This document shows, one piece after another, positions 46,662-55,652 of a DNA stretch of 64,000 nt. The DNA is taken from positions 1 to 64,000 of the forward strand of contig CAYVBJ010000015.1 of the NCBI GenBank assembly GCA_964449075.1, read 5' to 3'. The translations under genes and the position numbers were made by a program. The DNA comes from CAYVBJ01 sp964449075. GTDB taxonomy: Bacteria > Bacteroidota > Rhodothermia > Balneolales > Balneolaceae. The notes under the pieces are model-generated. The model searched no databases. It was not told the DNA's origin and saw only the letters and a program-made list of their open reading frames with translations. Every line of letters starts with the position of its first letter. The first letter of the stretch is position 1.

Positions 46662-47615
46662 TCAGGTATTATCTAACATTTGATTTAAAATCAATTTTCT
46701 TTTTCCAATAAGTTCATTGGGCGATATAACTTTTACCTTCTTTCCAAATTGAAGAAGCCATTCATTAATGTAGGCAAGATTTTCAAATTTCAACTTTACC
46801 CTAAATAATTTAGGATTTATCTCAGTTGAGTTTAATATTTTAGCCGGTAGATTTGCCTTAAATCGCTTAAATGCATCTTCTTCAATATCTACTATTATTA
46901 TTTGAGAAGTGCTCTCAGAGCGAAAAATAAGGTCTTCTACGTCAAATTCCCTATCCGGATCAAAATTTTGATCCAATATTTTTAAATTTGTTATGCGGTC
47001 AAGTACAAAATTCCTAAAATCTTCTCTTTTCTCCGAGTAACCGATCATGTTCCAGTGATCCTTGTAAAAAACTAGCAAATACGGCTCTACTACTCTATTC
47101 GTTTTCTCTTCAGTATATTTTGAGTTATAACTAAATTCGATTTTCTTATTTTTTGAAATAGCGCTGCTTATTTCATACCAGCTGCCACCCTTTTTCTTTT
47201 CAGAACCAAAATGCATAAATGGATCTATCACCGTCCGGTTATCAAGCGAGTTCATATACTTTTTCAAATCACCGGGTAATACATTTCTGATTTTGATCTC
47301 AACTCCTTTTGCATCGTCAACAAGTTCTTTATCAACCTGTGATTTAACAAAATTTAATCCCACAAGTATGGTAGCGAGCTCCTTTGAAGTAAACATCAAT
47401 GGGGGTATCCTGTATCCCGACATTACTCCATAGCCACTGAATTCATCCCACGTAACCGGCACATTCACCTCCGATAATGCCCGCAGATCTCTGAAAATTG
47501 TTCTTCTGCTAACTCCAAATGTTTCAGCAAGCTGATCTGCTGTTAATTTTTTCTTTGACTCCTGTAGCATCAGAATCAGTTTCATTCTTCGCTCGGAGCT
47601 TTTCATTCTATCCAT
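46662..47615 (-). CDS. WYL-domain transcriptional regulator (YafY type)
   Basis: An HTH_11 winged-helix domain (residues 1-60; LTADQLAETFGVSRRTIFRDLRAL) is followed by a WYL domain (about 140-225; YLLVFYKDHWNMIGYSEKR, FVLDRI) and a WCX-like C-terminus. WYL proteins often sense nucleotides or nucleic acids and frequently regulate stress or defence genes. It sits 74 bases after rsmG on the same strand. Its target cannot be read from context; its own 198-bp downstream region against gyrA has no gene. Confidence 0.9.
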   Translation of the reverse strand: MDRMKSSERRMKLILMLQESKKKLTADQLAETFGVSRRTIFRDLRALSEVNVPVTWDEFSGYGVMSGYRIPPLMFTSKELATILVGLNFVKSQVDKELVDDAKGVEIKIRNVLPGDLKKYMNSLDNRTVIDPFMHFGSEKKKGGSWYEISSAISKNKKIEFSYNSKYTEEKTNRVVEPYLLVFYKDHWNMIGYSEKREDFRNFVLDRITNLKILDQNFDPDREFDVEDLIFRSESTSQIIIVDIEEDAFKRFKANLPAKILNSTEINPKLFRVKLKFENLAYINEWLLQFGKKVKVISPNELIGKRKLILNQMLDNT

Positions 47616-47689
47616 GTTCTAAGATTTATTTTGCCTGATGCCGTTAATTATTATAATGAATTTGATTTATTTTTGGTCAACAGTATAAC

Positions 47690-48340
47690 TCAACACTTCA
47701 CAACTGCAATACACTTATCTGCATAAAATTTATATTTTTCACCAAACTGAAAAGAATGCAAGTCTGAGCTTAAATGCTTTACTTTATTTATTTCACTGAT
47801 AGCATCACTGCAACCTTTGTAAAAAACAATTTCCTTGACCTGTTTGTTTTTCACCATTCGATATAGAGAGGCAATTTCAAAGGCATGTTTTGTTACAATC
47901 AAAAAAGGACATTTGGGATCTATCTTCTCGACGGAGCATGATTGAACTTCTGCGTTTGAAAGATTGAGATCTCTGGCTATTTGTTTAACCGCCATTGTTT
48001 TTTTAGCAACAATATCATTCAGTATAAATCTTTTCTCAGGATATATGATTGAAAGCGGGATTCCGGGTAATCCGCCACCCGTGCCGGCATCAACAATGCA
48101 ATCTGAACTATTCAGCAACCCCATGGCCGCCGGTAACAATGAATGAATTACATGCTCTCTCAGCGTTTCACGTGAAACGTTCCTGCTTACCAAATTTATT
48201 TTTTGATTCCACCAAAGAAGCAGATCTATATATTCCTGAAGCTGCTCTTTGTTATTTTTGAAAAGTTCAATGCTACTTCTAAGATATTCTGGTCCTGCTA
48301 TTTTTGGTGATGCTGATTTATGTTGTTTCACGTGAAACAC
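47690..48340 (-). CDS. rsmG: 16S rRNA G527 N7-methyltransferase
   Basis: RsmG (GidB) makes m7G527 in 16S rRNA. Motif I is VDAGTGGGLPGIPLSI. The start is GTG at 48340, giving MFHVKQ: those codons are written by a parS palindrome. Further on, NVSRETL is encoded by a second palindrome. It is six bases downstream of mnmG and is in the same operon, the well-known mnmG-rsmG pairing. Confidence 0.96.
   Translation of the reverse strand: MFHVKQHKSASPKIAGPEYLRSSIELFKNNKEQLQEYIDLLLWWNQKINLVSRNVSRETLREHVIHSLLPAAMGLLNSSDCIVDAGTGGGLPGIPLSIIYPEKRFILNDIVAKKTMAVKQIARDLNLSNAEVQSCSVEKIDPKCPFLIVTKHAFEIASLYRMVKNKQVKEIVFYKGCSDAISEINKVKHLSSDLHSFQFGEKYKFYADKCIAVVKC
48164..48179. promoter_or_regulatory. parS-like palindrome 2 (inside rsmG)
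   Basis: CGTTTCACGTGAAACG is a perfect 16-bp palindrome that differs from the parS consensus only at the two outer bases (14/16). It encodes VSRET of RsmG. Confidence 0.75.
48324..48339. promoter_or_regulatory. parS site (ParB-binding palindrome) at the rsmG start
   Basis: TGTTTCACGTGAAACA matches the 16-bp parS consensus exactly. It overlaps bases 2-3 of the rsmG GTG start and encodes the following FHVKQ. It lies 160 bases from the second site. The parA and parB genes are not in the window. Confidence 0.9.
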
Positions 48341-48346
48341 GTTGAG

Positions 48347-50236
48347 TTAATTTTTAAGATAAACCATCAAAACTGCGACATCACTTGCTGAAACCCCACT
48401 GATTCGGCTGGCCTGCCCTATCGTTTCAGGTTTTATCCTTGACAATTTTTGCTTTCCTTCGGTTGATAAACTTTTAATTTTATTATAGTCAATAGCCTCC
48501 GGGATTGCAGCATTTTCTTTTTGAATGATTTCTGCCACCATATCAAACTCTTTTTGAATATAACCGGCATATTTAATCTCTATCTCAACTTCTTCAAATA
48601 CATATTTATTAGCAGAAATCTCCTCTGCTTTCAATTTTAAATCCGGATCAGCGTCAAGAAGATCATTCAAACCTACTTGTGGTCTCGGTATTAAAGATTT
48701 AGCTTTTACAGGCTGACTAAGAGGTGTAGTACCAAGTTTTTTGAGCTTTGAGTCTACTGTTTCCGGCCTGATTGTGTAGTTCGATAGCAAATCATGAAGT
48801 TTATCAATCTGGTCTTTCTTTCTTTGGAATATCTCAAACCGCTTATTATCAATTAAGCCAAGCTTATGCCCTATTCCGGTTAACCTCAAATCAGCATTGT
48901 CCTGACGTAATAAAATCCTGTGCTCTGCTCTTGAGGTAAACATACGATAAGGTTCTTCAGTACCCTTATTAATTAAATCATCAATAAGAACACCAATATA
49001 AGCTTCAGATCGTTTTAAGATAAGCGGAGATCGTTCTCTCACTTGTAAAGCAGCATTAATTCCCGCCATTAAACCCTGGCAAGCAGCTTCTTCATATCCT
49101 GTTGTGCCATTAATTTGTCCGGCAAAAAAGAGACCACTTACAAGCTTCGTTTCGAGAGTTCTCCTTATTTGGTAAGGCGGAAAATAGTCGTATTCAATCG
49201 CATAACCAGGCCGAATCATGACAACATCTTCAAATCCTTTTATAGTTCTCAATGCTTTATACTGAACATCCTCAGGAAGAGATGTTGAGAAACCATTGAG
49301 ATACATTTCATATGTATTCCAGCCTTCAGGTTCAAGAAATAGCTGATGACTGTCTTTGTCACTGAATCGATCTATTTTATCTTCTATACTTGGACAATAC
49401 CTGGGTCCTATTGATTTAATCCTTCCCGCAAACATAGGACTTCTGCTAAAGCCGGTTTTTAAAACTTCATGTACCTTAACATCCGTGTAGCCGATCCAGC
49501 AGGTTAACTGATCATCCAGGGCTGGTAATTTATCTGTCATAAAAGAAAATGGGGAGGGATCTTCATCGCCATATTGGATTTCCAGCAAATCATAATGAAT
49601 TGTTCTTCCATCAATTCTTGGTGGGGTTCCCGTTTTTAATCTTCCTGCTTCAAACCCAAGCTTTTCCAATGATGCAGATATCCCTACAGACGCACGATCT
49701 CCAGACCTGCCACCACCAAATTGAGTTTCTCCAATATGGATAACTCCATTTAAAAACGTTCCGCTGGTCAAAATTACAGATTTGGAATAAAATCTTTGAC
49801 CGGATTGTGTGATAACTCCCTGAATACTTTTTCCGCTTTCATCACTGATTAAATCAACTACATTATCCTGCCGAAAATAGAGATTCTCTTTTGATTCAAG
49901 TTGTTCCCTCATAAGTTTTGAATACATAGCCCTGTCGCTCTGACACCTTGGACTCCACATAGCAGGCCCCTTGCTTCTGTTAAGCATACGGAACTGTACG
50001 CCCGACTGATCACTGACCAATCCACTCAGACCACCAAGTGCATCAATCTCCCGGATTAACTGACCCTTAGCCACACCGCCCATCGCAGGATTACATGACA
50101 TTTTAGCTATCGCATCAAGATTCATAGTAATTAAAAGTGTCTTTGCACCCATTTGCGACGCAGCACCCGCTGCCTCACTACCTGCATGGCCTGCACCAAC
50201 AACAATTACATCGTATTGAGTTTCGAAGTTTATCAA
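48347..50236 (-). CDS. mnmG: tRNA uridine-5-carboxymethylaminomethyl synthesis enzyme MnmG
   Basis: MnmG (GidA) with MnmE modifies U34 of several tRNAs, using FAD and NADH. The FAD motif VGAGHAGSEAA and the SCNPAMGGVAKGQL segment are present; later RPGYAIEYDYFPP and TSRAEHRILLRQDNAD are MnmG landmarks. Length is normal (629). Start is TTG at 50236; there is an in-frame stop five codons upstream, so no ATG option. It precedes rsmG by six bases. Confidence 0.97.
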   Translation of the reverse strand: MINFETQYDVIVVGAGHAGSEAAGAASQMGAKTLLITMNLDAIAKMSCNPAMGGVAKGQLIREIDALGGLSGLVSDQSGVQFRMLNRSKGPAMWSPRCQSDRAMYSKLMREQLESKENLYFRQDNVVDLISDESGKSIQGVITQSGQRFYSKSVILTSGTFLNGVIHIGETQFGGGRSGDRASVGISASLEKLGFEAGRLKTGTPPRIDGRTIHYDLLEIQYGDEDPSPFSFMTDKLPALDDQLTCWIGYTDVKVHEVLKTGFSRSPMFAGRIKSIGPRYCPSIEDKIDRFSDKDSHQLFLEPEGWNTYEMYLNGFSTSLPEDVQYKALRTIKGFEDVVMIRPGYAIEYDYFPPYQIRRTLETKLVSGLFFAGQINGTTGYEEAACQGLMAGINAALQVRERSPLILKRSEAYIGVLIDDLINKGTEEPYRMFTSRAEHRILLRQDNADLRLTGIGHKLGLIDNKRFEIFQRKKDQIDKLHDLLSNYTIRPETVDSKLKKLGTTPLSQPVKAKSLIPRPQVGLNDLLDADPDLKLKAEEISANKYVFEEVEIEIKYAGYIQKEFDMVAEIIQKENAAIPEAIDYNKIKSLSTEGKQKLSRIKPETIGQASRISGVSASDVAVLMVYLKN

Positions 50237-50441
50237 TCTACTACTATTTTAGTTTTTAATATATCCCGGTTCACAAGTTACAATTTTTTAGTAAAATGAG
50301 TTTCTCCATCTTCTGCACTAATTAATCTGAAAAGTATCACCAAATAATTTGAATAATTTGATGAATCAAGCCATATTAAATCTGCAATCAGTTAATGATT
50401 AGAATAAATACTCTTATCCTTTACCAAAAATAAAACCTGCT

Positions 50442-53400
50442 ATGAGTAACAATAAACTAATTAACCTGTTAAATATTTTTGCAATTACATTTTTTACTGT
50501 CATCTGCTTTCCTGTAATCGTCTCCTCTCAGAGCACAACACTTTCTGAGCTCGATATAAATGATCTTAGCCTTAGAAATATCGGGCCTGCTTTTAACGGG
50601 GGAAGAATTGCAGATATAGATTTTCATCCTGATAATGATAATGTCTGGTACGTTGCTGTTGGCTCGGGTGGTGTTTGGAAGACAGAAAACGCCGGAACAA
50701 CATGGAATCCAATTTTTGATAGCCAGGTTTCATACTCTATAGGCTCGGTTACAATTGATCCAAATGATCCGTCAACAGTATGGGTCGGTACAGGTGAGGA
50801 TGTCGGAGGCCGTCACGTAGGCTATGGTGACGGGGTTTATAAAAGCATGGATGACGGAAAGACCTGGAAAAATATGGGCCTTGAAAACTCTGAACATATT
50901 TCAACAATTATTGTCCATCCGGATAATTCAGATATTGTATGGGTATCTGCACAAGGGCCGCTTTGGAATAGTGGCGGAGAAAGAGGATTGTATAAAACCA
51001 CTGATGGAGGTGAATCGTGGAATAAGATTCTTGGAGATGATGAATGGACAGGCGTAACAGATATAGTAATGGATCCGAGAGATCCGGACGTTTTATATGC
51101 CGCTACCTGGCAGCGCCACAGGACAGTTGCAGCATATATGGGAGGCGGACCCGAAAGCGGTATCCACAAAAGTATGGATGGAGGTAATACATGGCGGGAA
51201 CTGAAGACCGGATTACCAACTTCGAACATGGGCAAAATAGGCCTGGCAATTTCACCGCAAAATCCCGATTACGTTTATGCTGCAATAGAACTGGAACGGA
51301 GAACCGGCGGTGTTTATACCTCAATGAATCGGGGTGAGTCATGGCAAAAAATGTCCGATGCCGTTGCGGGCGGCACAGGCCCCCATTATTACCAGGAACT
51401 ATACGCCTCCCCCCACCACTTTGGCAGGCTATATCTTGTTAATAATGTGATGCTTATCTCTGATGAACATGGCGAAAACTTTACAAGAATGAATGTGGAC
51501 AATAAGCATGTAGACGATCACGCTATTGCCTTCAAAAATAATGACCCCGATTATATACTCGTGGGAACAGACGGAGGCTTATATGAGACCTATGATCACA
51601 CAAAAACCTGGAGGTTCATCCGTAATTTACCCTTGATGCAGTACTATAAAATATCAGTTGATGATGAAAAACCATTTTATAATGTATACGGAGGCACGCA
51701 GGATAACGGCTCGAACGGCGGACCTTCAAGAACCGATAATGAGCATGGAATCAGGAACGCTGACTGGTTTAAGACCCTTGGTGCTGACGGCCACGATTCT
51801 GCAACAGAACCGGGTAATCCGAATATTGTTTATGCTGAAACTCAACAGGGTGGTTTACACCGTGTAGATCGAAAAACAGGCGAGCAGGTTTTTATTCAGC
51901 CACAACCGGGTGAAAATGAAGATTATGAACGATACAACTGGGATGCTCCTATTGAGGTAAGTAGTCACGATCCTAAAAGGCTCTATTTTGCATCACACCG
52001 GGTGTGGAGAAGTAATAACAGGGGTGACAGCTGGACACCGATATCGGGGGATCTGACACGCAACCAGGAGAGAATCGAACTGCCCATAATGGGCAGGCAG
52101 CAAAGCTGGGACAATCCCTGGGATGTTCTTGCAATGTCGAACTACAACACAATTACCTCCCTGGCTGAGTCACCCCTGGATGAAAACCTGGTTTATGCCG
52201 GAACGGATGATGGCCTGCTGCAGGTCACAGAAGATGGGGGCGAAAACTGGAGACGGATAGACCTGGAAGATATTAAAGGTATCCCTTCAACGGCATTTGT
52301 AAATGATATTAAGGCCGACTTGTATGATGTAAATACGGTGTACGTTGCACTCGATAACCACAAATATGGTGATTTTTCGCCCTACTTAATCAAAAGTACA
52401 AATCGGGGAAACTCCTGGAGTTCAATAAGTGGAAACCTGCCCGACCGTCATTTGGTATGGCGTATGGTACAGGATCATGAAGTGCCTCAACTGCTTTTCG
52501 CGGCAACTGAATTTGGCATATTCTTCACTCTTGATGGCGGACAGGAGTGGGTCAGACTGAAAGGCGGGGTGCCTACAATATCTTTCAGAGACATTGAGAT
52601 TCAAAAAACACATAATGATCTCGTAGGCGGTTCATTTGGACGAGGTATATTTATTCTGGATGATTACTCTCCAATCAGAAATTTAAATGAAGAGACCCTT
52701 TCTCAGAATGCGTTTCTCTTTCAGCCCCGGGATGCATTTTGGTATATTCAGAAATCTGTAGTTTCGTCTCAGGGGGATAACGATTACAGGGCCGATAACC
52801 CGCCTTTTGGGGCCCTGTTCACATATTATCTGAAAGAGACAACTAAAAGCAAGGAGGCAATCCGAAAAGAAAATGAGAAGCAGATCGCTGAAGGCGAAGA
52901 TATCCCGTTTCCAGGCTGGGATGAACTGGAAGAAGAGATCCGGCAAAAAGGTCCGTTTGTTAAAATAATAATCAAAGATAACAATGGTAATGTAATCAAC
53001 AGGATTGAAGGGCCTGCCGGTAAAGGGTTACATCGAATCAACTGGAACTTACGGCACTCTTCAAAAGGATTCATAGAGCCCGGAGAAAGCATCAGCGGCG
53101 GCAATGGGTTTCTCGTAACTCCTGGCACATACAGCGCAACTCTTGTTAAAATTGAAGAGGGTATCACAGAAACACTCTCTGAGCCTGTCGAATTTGAGGT
53201 CACTCCTCTTAGAGAGGGCACGCTACAGGGAGCCTCTTATGATGAAATAGCAAGCTTCAGGGAAGATGTTGAATCTTTCCAGCAGCAATTAGGCAGAACA
53301 TCCAGGCAGCTTGAGAAGCAGATTGACAGGATAGAAGCATTTCAGACAGCTCTTAACCGTGCTGAAAGTGAAGATTCTGAACTGTACCGCCGAATTCACA

Positions 53401-53693
53401 ATACAAGGATGGAGTTACTTGAAATGAATGAAGAGATAAGTGGAAGTGAAGCCAAAAATCAGATCGGTGAGAAAAATCCGCCAACACCCGGATCACGCAT
53501 GTTTACCGGGTTTCGGGCTTTAAACACAACCTACGGTCCAACTGATCTTCACAAACGAACGGTTGAAACCGGTAAGCGGGAACTGGAAAGCTTGCAAACA
53601 GACCTGAACAGGATCATTAACACTGTAATACCGTCTATCGAACGTGCCCTGAGTGAAATTGATGCACCCCCGGTTGAGGATACAGGCAACTAA
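50442..53693 (+). CDS. Exported VPS10/sortilin-like BNR-repeat protein
   Basis: A signal peptide (ending VSSQS) is followed by ~700 residues of Asp-box/BNR-type propeller repeats (WKTENAGTTW, YKSMDDGKTW, YKTTDGGESW, HKSMDGGNTW). This arrangement is the sortilin/VPS10-like fold, common in Bacteroidota secreted proteins of unknown role. The C-terminal ~250 residues hold a linker and a coiled coil (LGRTSRQLEKQIDRIEAFQ). It lies 14 bases before the SCP2-R2lox gene. No catalytic residues can be claimed. Confidence 0.9.
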   Translation: MSNNKLINLLNIFAITFFTVICFPVIVSSQSTTLSELDINDLSLRNIGPAFNGGRIADIDFHPDNDNVWYVAVGSGGVWKTENAGTTWNPIFDSQVSYSIGSVTIDPNDPSTVWVGTGEDVGGRHVGYGDGVYKSMDDGKTWKNMGLENSEHISTIIVHPDNSDIVWVSAQGPLWNSGGERGLYKTTDGGESWNKILGDDEWTGVTDIVMDPRDPDVLYAATWQRHRTVAAYMGGGPESGIHKSMDGGNTWRELKTGLPTSNMGKIGLAISPQNPDYVYAAIELERRTGGVYTSMNRGESWQKMSDAVAGGTGPHYYQELYASPHHFGRLYLVNNVMLISDEHGENFTRMNVDNKHVDDHAIAFKNNDPDYILVGTDGGLYETYDHTKTWRFIRNLPLMQYYKISVDDEKPFYNVYGGTQDNGSNGGPSRTDNEHGIRNADWFKTLGADGHDSATEPGNPNIVYAETQQGGLHRVDRKTGEQVFIQPQPGENEDYERYNWDAPIEVSSHDPKRLYFASHRVWRSNNRGDSWTPISGDLTRNQERIELPIMGRQQSWDNPWDVLAMSNYNTITSLAESPLDENLVYAGTDDGLLQVTEDGGENWRRIDLEDIKGIPSTAFVNDIKADLYDVNTVYVALDNHKYGDFSPYLIKSTNRGNSWSSISGNLPDRHLVWRMVQDHEVPQLLFAATEFGIFFTLDGGQEWVRLKGGVPTISFRDIEIQKTHNDLVGGSFGRGIFILDDYSPIRNLNEETLSQNAFLFQPRDAFWYIQKSVVSSQGDNDYRADNPPFGALFTYYLKETTKSKEAIRKENEKQIAEGEDIPFPGWDELEEEIRQKGPFVKIIIKDNNGNVINRIEGPAGKGLHRINWNLRHSSKGFIEPGESISGGNGFLVTPGTYSATLVKIEEGITETLSEPVEFEVTPLREGTLQGASYDEIASFREDVESFQQQLGRTSRQLEKQIDRIEAFQTALNRAESEDSELYRRIHNTRMELLEMNEEISGSEAKNQIGEKNPPTPGSRMFTGFRALNTTYGPTDLHKRTVETGKRELESLQTDLNRIINTVIPSIERALSEIDAPPVEDTGN

Positions 53694-53707
53694 ATTGATA
53701 TAACTGA

Positions 53708-55018
53708 TTGATAAATTTACAAAGCATATATAGTGAGGAGTTCCTGGAACAGTGGAAAGAATCCATAAACAGCAGTGATGAATATGCAAGCCACGGTTCA
53801 TCCTGGAACGACCCGGTGGTACTTAAATTCAATCCGGTTCCTGATCCTCTTCGGAAACAAAACCATCATGGTTATTTCCTTGATCTTGAAGACGGAATGT
53901 GCAACTGTCTTCGTTTTTCAACTGAAGAGGATGAAAAAGAAGCGGGCATCATCATTACAGGTGATAAGAGTACCTGGACGGGACTGTTGGCGGAAAAAAA
54001 AGATCCACTGTTTTTAATAATGAAAGGTGACCTGAAAATTGAGAAAGGAAGCCTGATGAAAATTACCGGTCAGAGAAAATCTGCAGCTGCACTTCTTAAG
54101 GCAGCAGCCGGTATAAATGAAAGAAATCTTAATACTGAATCATCTCATAAAATTAATGAAGTAAAAACAAAGAGTGCTTTTACGTCCGGAAAAAGGGAAT
54201 ATAAAACTACAAAATCGGGCCTGGATCATGAGAGCTTCCCTATGCAGTTGTTCCAAAAATCAAAGAAACTCGGAATATGGAATCCATCTGACATCGAATT
54301 TGAAAACGACAGGATGGATTGGCGTTCGTTAGATGAAACAGAGCAGACAGTTTTGCTGCACCTCACTTCCCTTTTTATGGCCGGTGAAGAGGCCGTAACT
54401 TTGGATCTTCTTCCTCTTATCCGAACAGTGGCAATGGAAGGACGGATTGAAGAAGAGATCTATTTTACCTCTTTCCTCTGGGAAGAGGCCAAACACACAG
54501 AATTCTTTTCGCTCTTTACTGCATCAGTACTCCCGTTTCAGCCTGATTTTCAACAATTCCACGGACCATCCTATAAAAAAATATTTTACGACCTTTTGCC
54601 TTCATCCCTTTTGAAACTGGATGAAGACCCCTCACCTGCTAACCAGTTGCGGGCATCCTTTACCTACAATATGCTTGTGGAGGGAACCCTTGCCGAAACG
54701 GGTTACGAAGCTTATTATCAGATGCTCGAAGAAAATGACTTGCTGCCCGGACTGAGAAAAGGAATCGGATTGCTGAAAAAAGATGAGTCACGACATATTG
54801 CCTTCGGACTCTACTTTTTGAAGCGAATTCTGAAAGAAAATCCGCAACTGCAAAACATTCTGGAAATTGAGATGCCCAACGCAATCGATGATGTGATTCA
54901 GTTGATTCATGAACTTTTTGAACCATACGATCCAATGCCTTTTGGCCTGGAACAAGAGTGGTTCATTGAATACGCCGGAAAGCAGTTCCAGGCAAGGATG
55001 GAAAAGCTGTTGGTTTGA
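53708..55018 (+). CDS. SCP2 sterol-carrier domain fused to R2-like ligand-binding oxidase (R2lox)
   Basis: Residues 1-125 look like an SCP2 lipid-carrier domain (YSEEFLEQWKESIN, IKGDLKIEKGS region); a lysine/serine-rich linker (125-185) leads to an R2lox (about 186-436). R2lox binds a Mn/Fe pair and a long-chain fatty-acid-like ligand. All six metal ligands are present with family spacing (Glu227, Glu260, His263, Glu325, Glu360, His363), plus Val230 and Tyr320 of the characteristic Val-Tyr cross-link. Start is TTG at 53708, immediately after an in-frame TGA. The fusion itself is the novelty; function is inferred. Confidence 0.85.
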   Translation: MINLQSIYSEEFLEQWKESINSSDEYASHGSSWNDPVVLKFNPVPDPLRKQNHHGYFLDLEDGMCNCLRFSTEEDEKEAGIIITGDKSTWTGLLAEKKDPLFLIMKGDLKIEKGSLMKITGQRKSAAALLKAAAGINERNLNTESSHKINEVKTKSAFTSGKREYKTTKSGLDHESFPMQLFQKSKKLGIWNPSDIEFENDRMDWRSLDETEQTVLLHLTSLFMAGEEAVTLDLLPLIRTVAMEGRIEEEIYFTSFLWEEAKHTEFFSLFTASVLPFQPDFQQFHGPSYKKIFYDLLPSSLLKLDEDPSPANQLRASFTYNMLVEGTLAETGYEAYYQMLEENDLLPGLRKGIGLLKKDESRHIAFGLYFLKRILKENPQLQNILEIEMPNAIDDVIQLIHELFEPYDPMPFGLEQEWFIEYAGKQFQARMEKLLV

Positions 55019-55050
55019 GAAGTATCTTGAATGGATGTTCTTTATAAAAA

Positions 55051-55080
55051 AAGCCGGCTTAATGTGAATTAAGCCGGCTT
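55051..55080. terminator. Bidirectional intrinsic terminator
   Basis: AAGCCGGCTTAA and TTAAGCCGGCTT form a perfect 12-bp stem with a six-base loop. T's follow on the plus side (TTTT) and a longer U-tract on the minus side (TTTTTTTATAA), so it can end both the R2lox gene and the tRNA-Asp transcript. Confidence 0.9.
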
Positions 55081-55083
55081 TTG

Positions 55084-55157
55084 CGATCCGGACGAGATTC
55101 GAACTCGCGACCTCCTGCGTGACAGGCAGGCGTTCTAACCAGCTGAACTACCGGACC
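55084..55157 (-). tRNA. tRNA-Asp (anticodon GTC)
   Basis: A 74-base cloverleaf: acceptor GGTCCGG/CCGGATC (one G-U), D-arm with AGCTGG, anticodon stem CCTGC/GCAGG with loop CTGTCAC (GTC, Asp) and T-loop TTCGAAT. Base 73 is G, as expected for Asp. No CCA is encoded. The terminator follows four bases later. Confidence 0.95.
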
Positions 55158-55188
55158 ATACAATTCCTTCAATCTGTCAATCTTTTTC

Positions 55189-55259
55189 TGACCCGGCGTT
55201 CGAACTCGAGATCTTCCCGATGACAATCGGGGCGTTCTAACCAGCTGAACTACCGGACC
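55189..55259 (-). pseudogene. tRNA-Asp-like pseudogene, copy 2
   Basis: The acceptor and D-arm match tRNA-Asp, but the anticodon region CCCGA-TTGTCA-TCGGG leaves a six-base loop (one base short) and most of the 3' strand of the T-stem is absent (TTCGAAC then GCCGGGTC). Likely non-functional, or assembly error in a repeat. Confidence 0.65.
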
Positions 55260-55285
55260 ATACAATTCCTTCAATCTGTCAATCT

Positions 55286-55385
55286 NNNNNNNNNNNNNNN
55301 NNNNNNNNNNNNNNNNNNNNNNNNNNNNNNNNNNNNNNNNNNNNNNNNNNNNNNNNNNNNNNNNNNNNNNNNNNNNNNNNNNNNN
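55286..55385. other. Assembly gap (100 N)
   Basis: Exactly 100 N's, a scaffolding placeholder of unknown true length, inside the tandem tRNA array. Confidence 1.
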
Positions 55386-55437
55386 GAGATCTTCCCGATG
55401 ACAATCGGGGCGTTCTAACCAGCTGAACTACCGGACC
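55386..55437 (-). pseudogene. Partial tRNA-Asp-like copy 3 at gap edge
   Basis: It carries the 5' half, including the anticodon region, of the copy-2 type (same shortened loop). The 3' part is lost in the gap. Confidence 0.6.
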
Positions 55438-55488
55438 ATATGTTTCTTCAACCTGTCAATTAAACTATGAACTATCTTAAACTTCGAC

Positions 55489-55513
55489 AACTGATTTAAA
55501 CTGTAAATCAGTT
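55489..55513. repeat. Inverted repeat between tRNA array and glutathione peroxidase
   Basis: AACTGATTTA and TAAATCAGTT are a perfect 10-bp stem with a five-base loop, with a short T-run on the plus side only. The 215 bases from 55438 to 55652 otherwise hold no gene. Confidence 0.4.
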
Positions 55514-55652
55514 TTCAGAACTCTTTAAATAATAGTTAAGATAAAGAGCTTTACTGTCAGATGTCAACAATCTTGTGAGATTTTGCTAAATAATTTTGAG
55601 TTGCTCCTACTTTCCCCGAATAAAACCTTAAACAGACAAGAGTTTGCTCAAA

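Larger units (their letters stand above)
55084..55437 (-). repeat. Tandem tRNA-Asp-like repeat (period ~102 bp), interrupted by a gap
   Basis: The 5' half of the tRNA and the ~26-base spacer (ATACAATTCCTTCAATCTGT...) recur at 55157 and 55259 (102 bases apart) and again beyond the gap (55437). The array length is unknown because the N run is a placeholder. Confidence 0.85.

Noticed and set aside
55059..55274. A 71-residue reading frame on the minus strand
   Set aside because: It reads straight through tRNA-Asp and its copies (PVVQLVRTP repeats are the translation of tRNA), so it is not a protein.
55489..55513. Perfect inverted repeat as a terminator of the glutathione peroxidase
   Set aside because: The minus strand has no T-run after the stem, so it is recorded only as a repeat.
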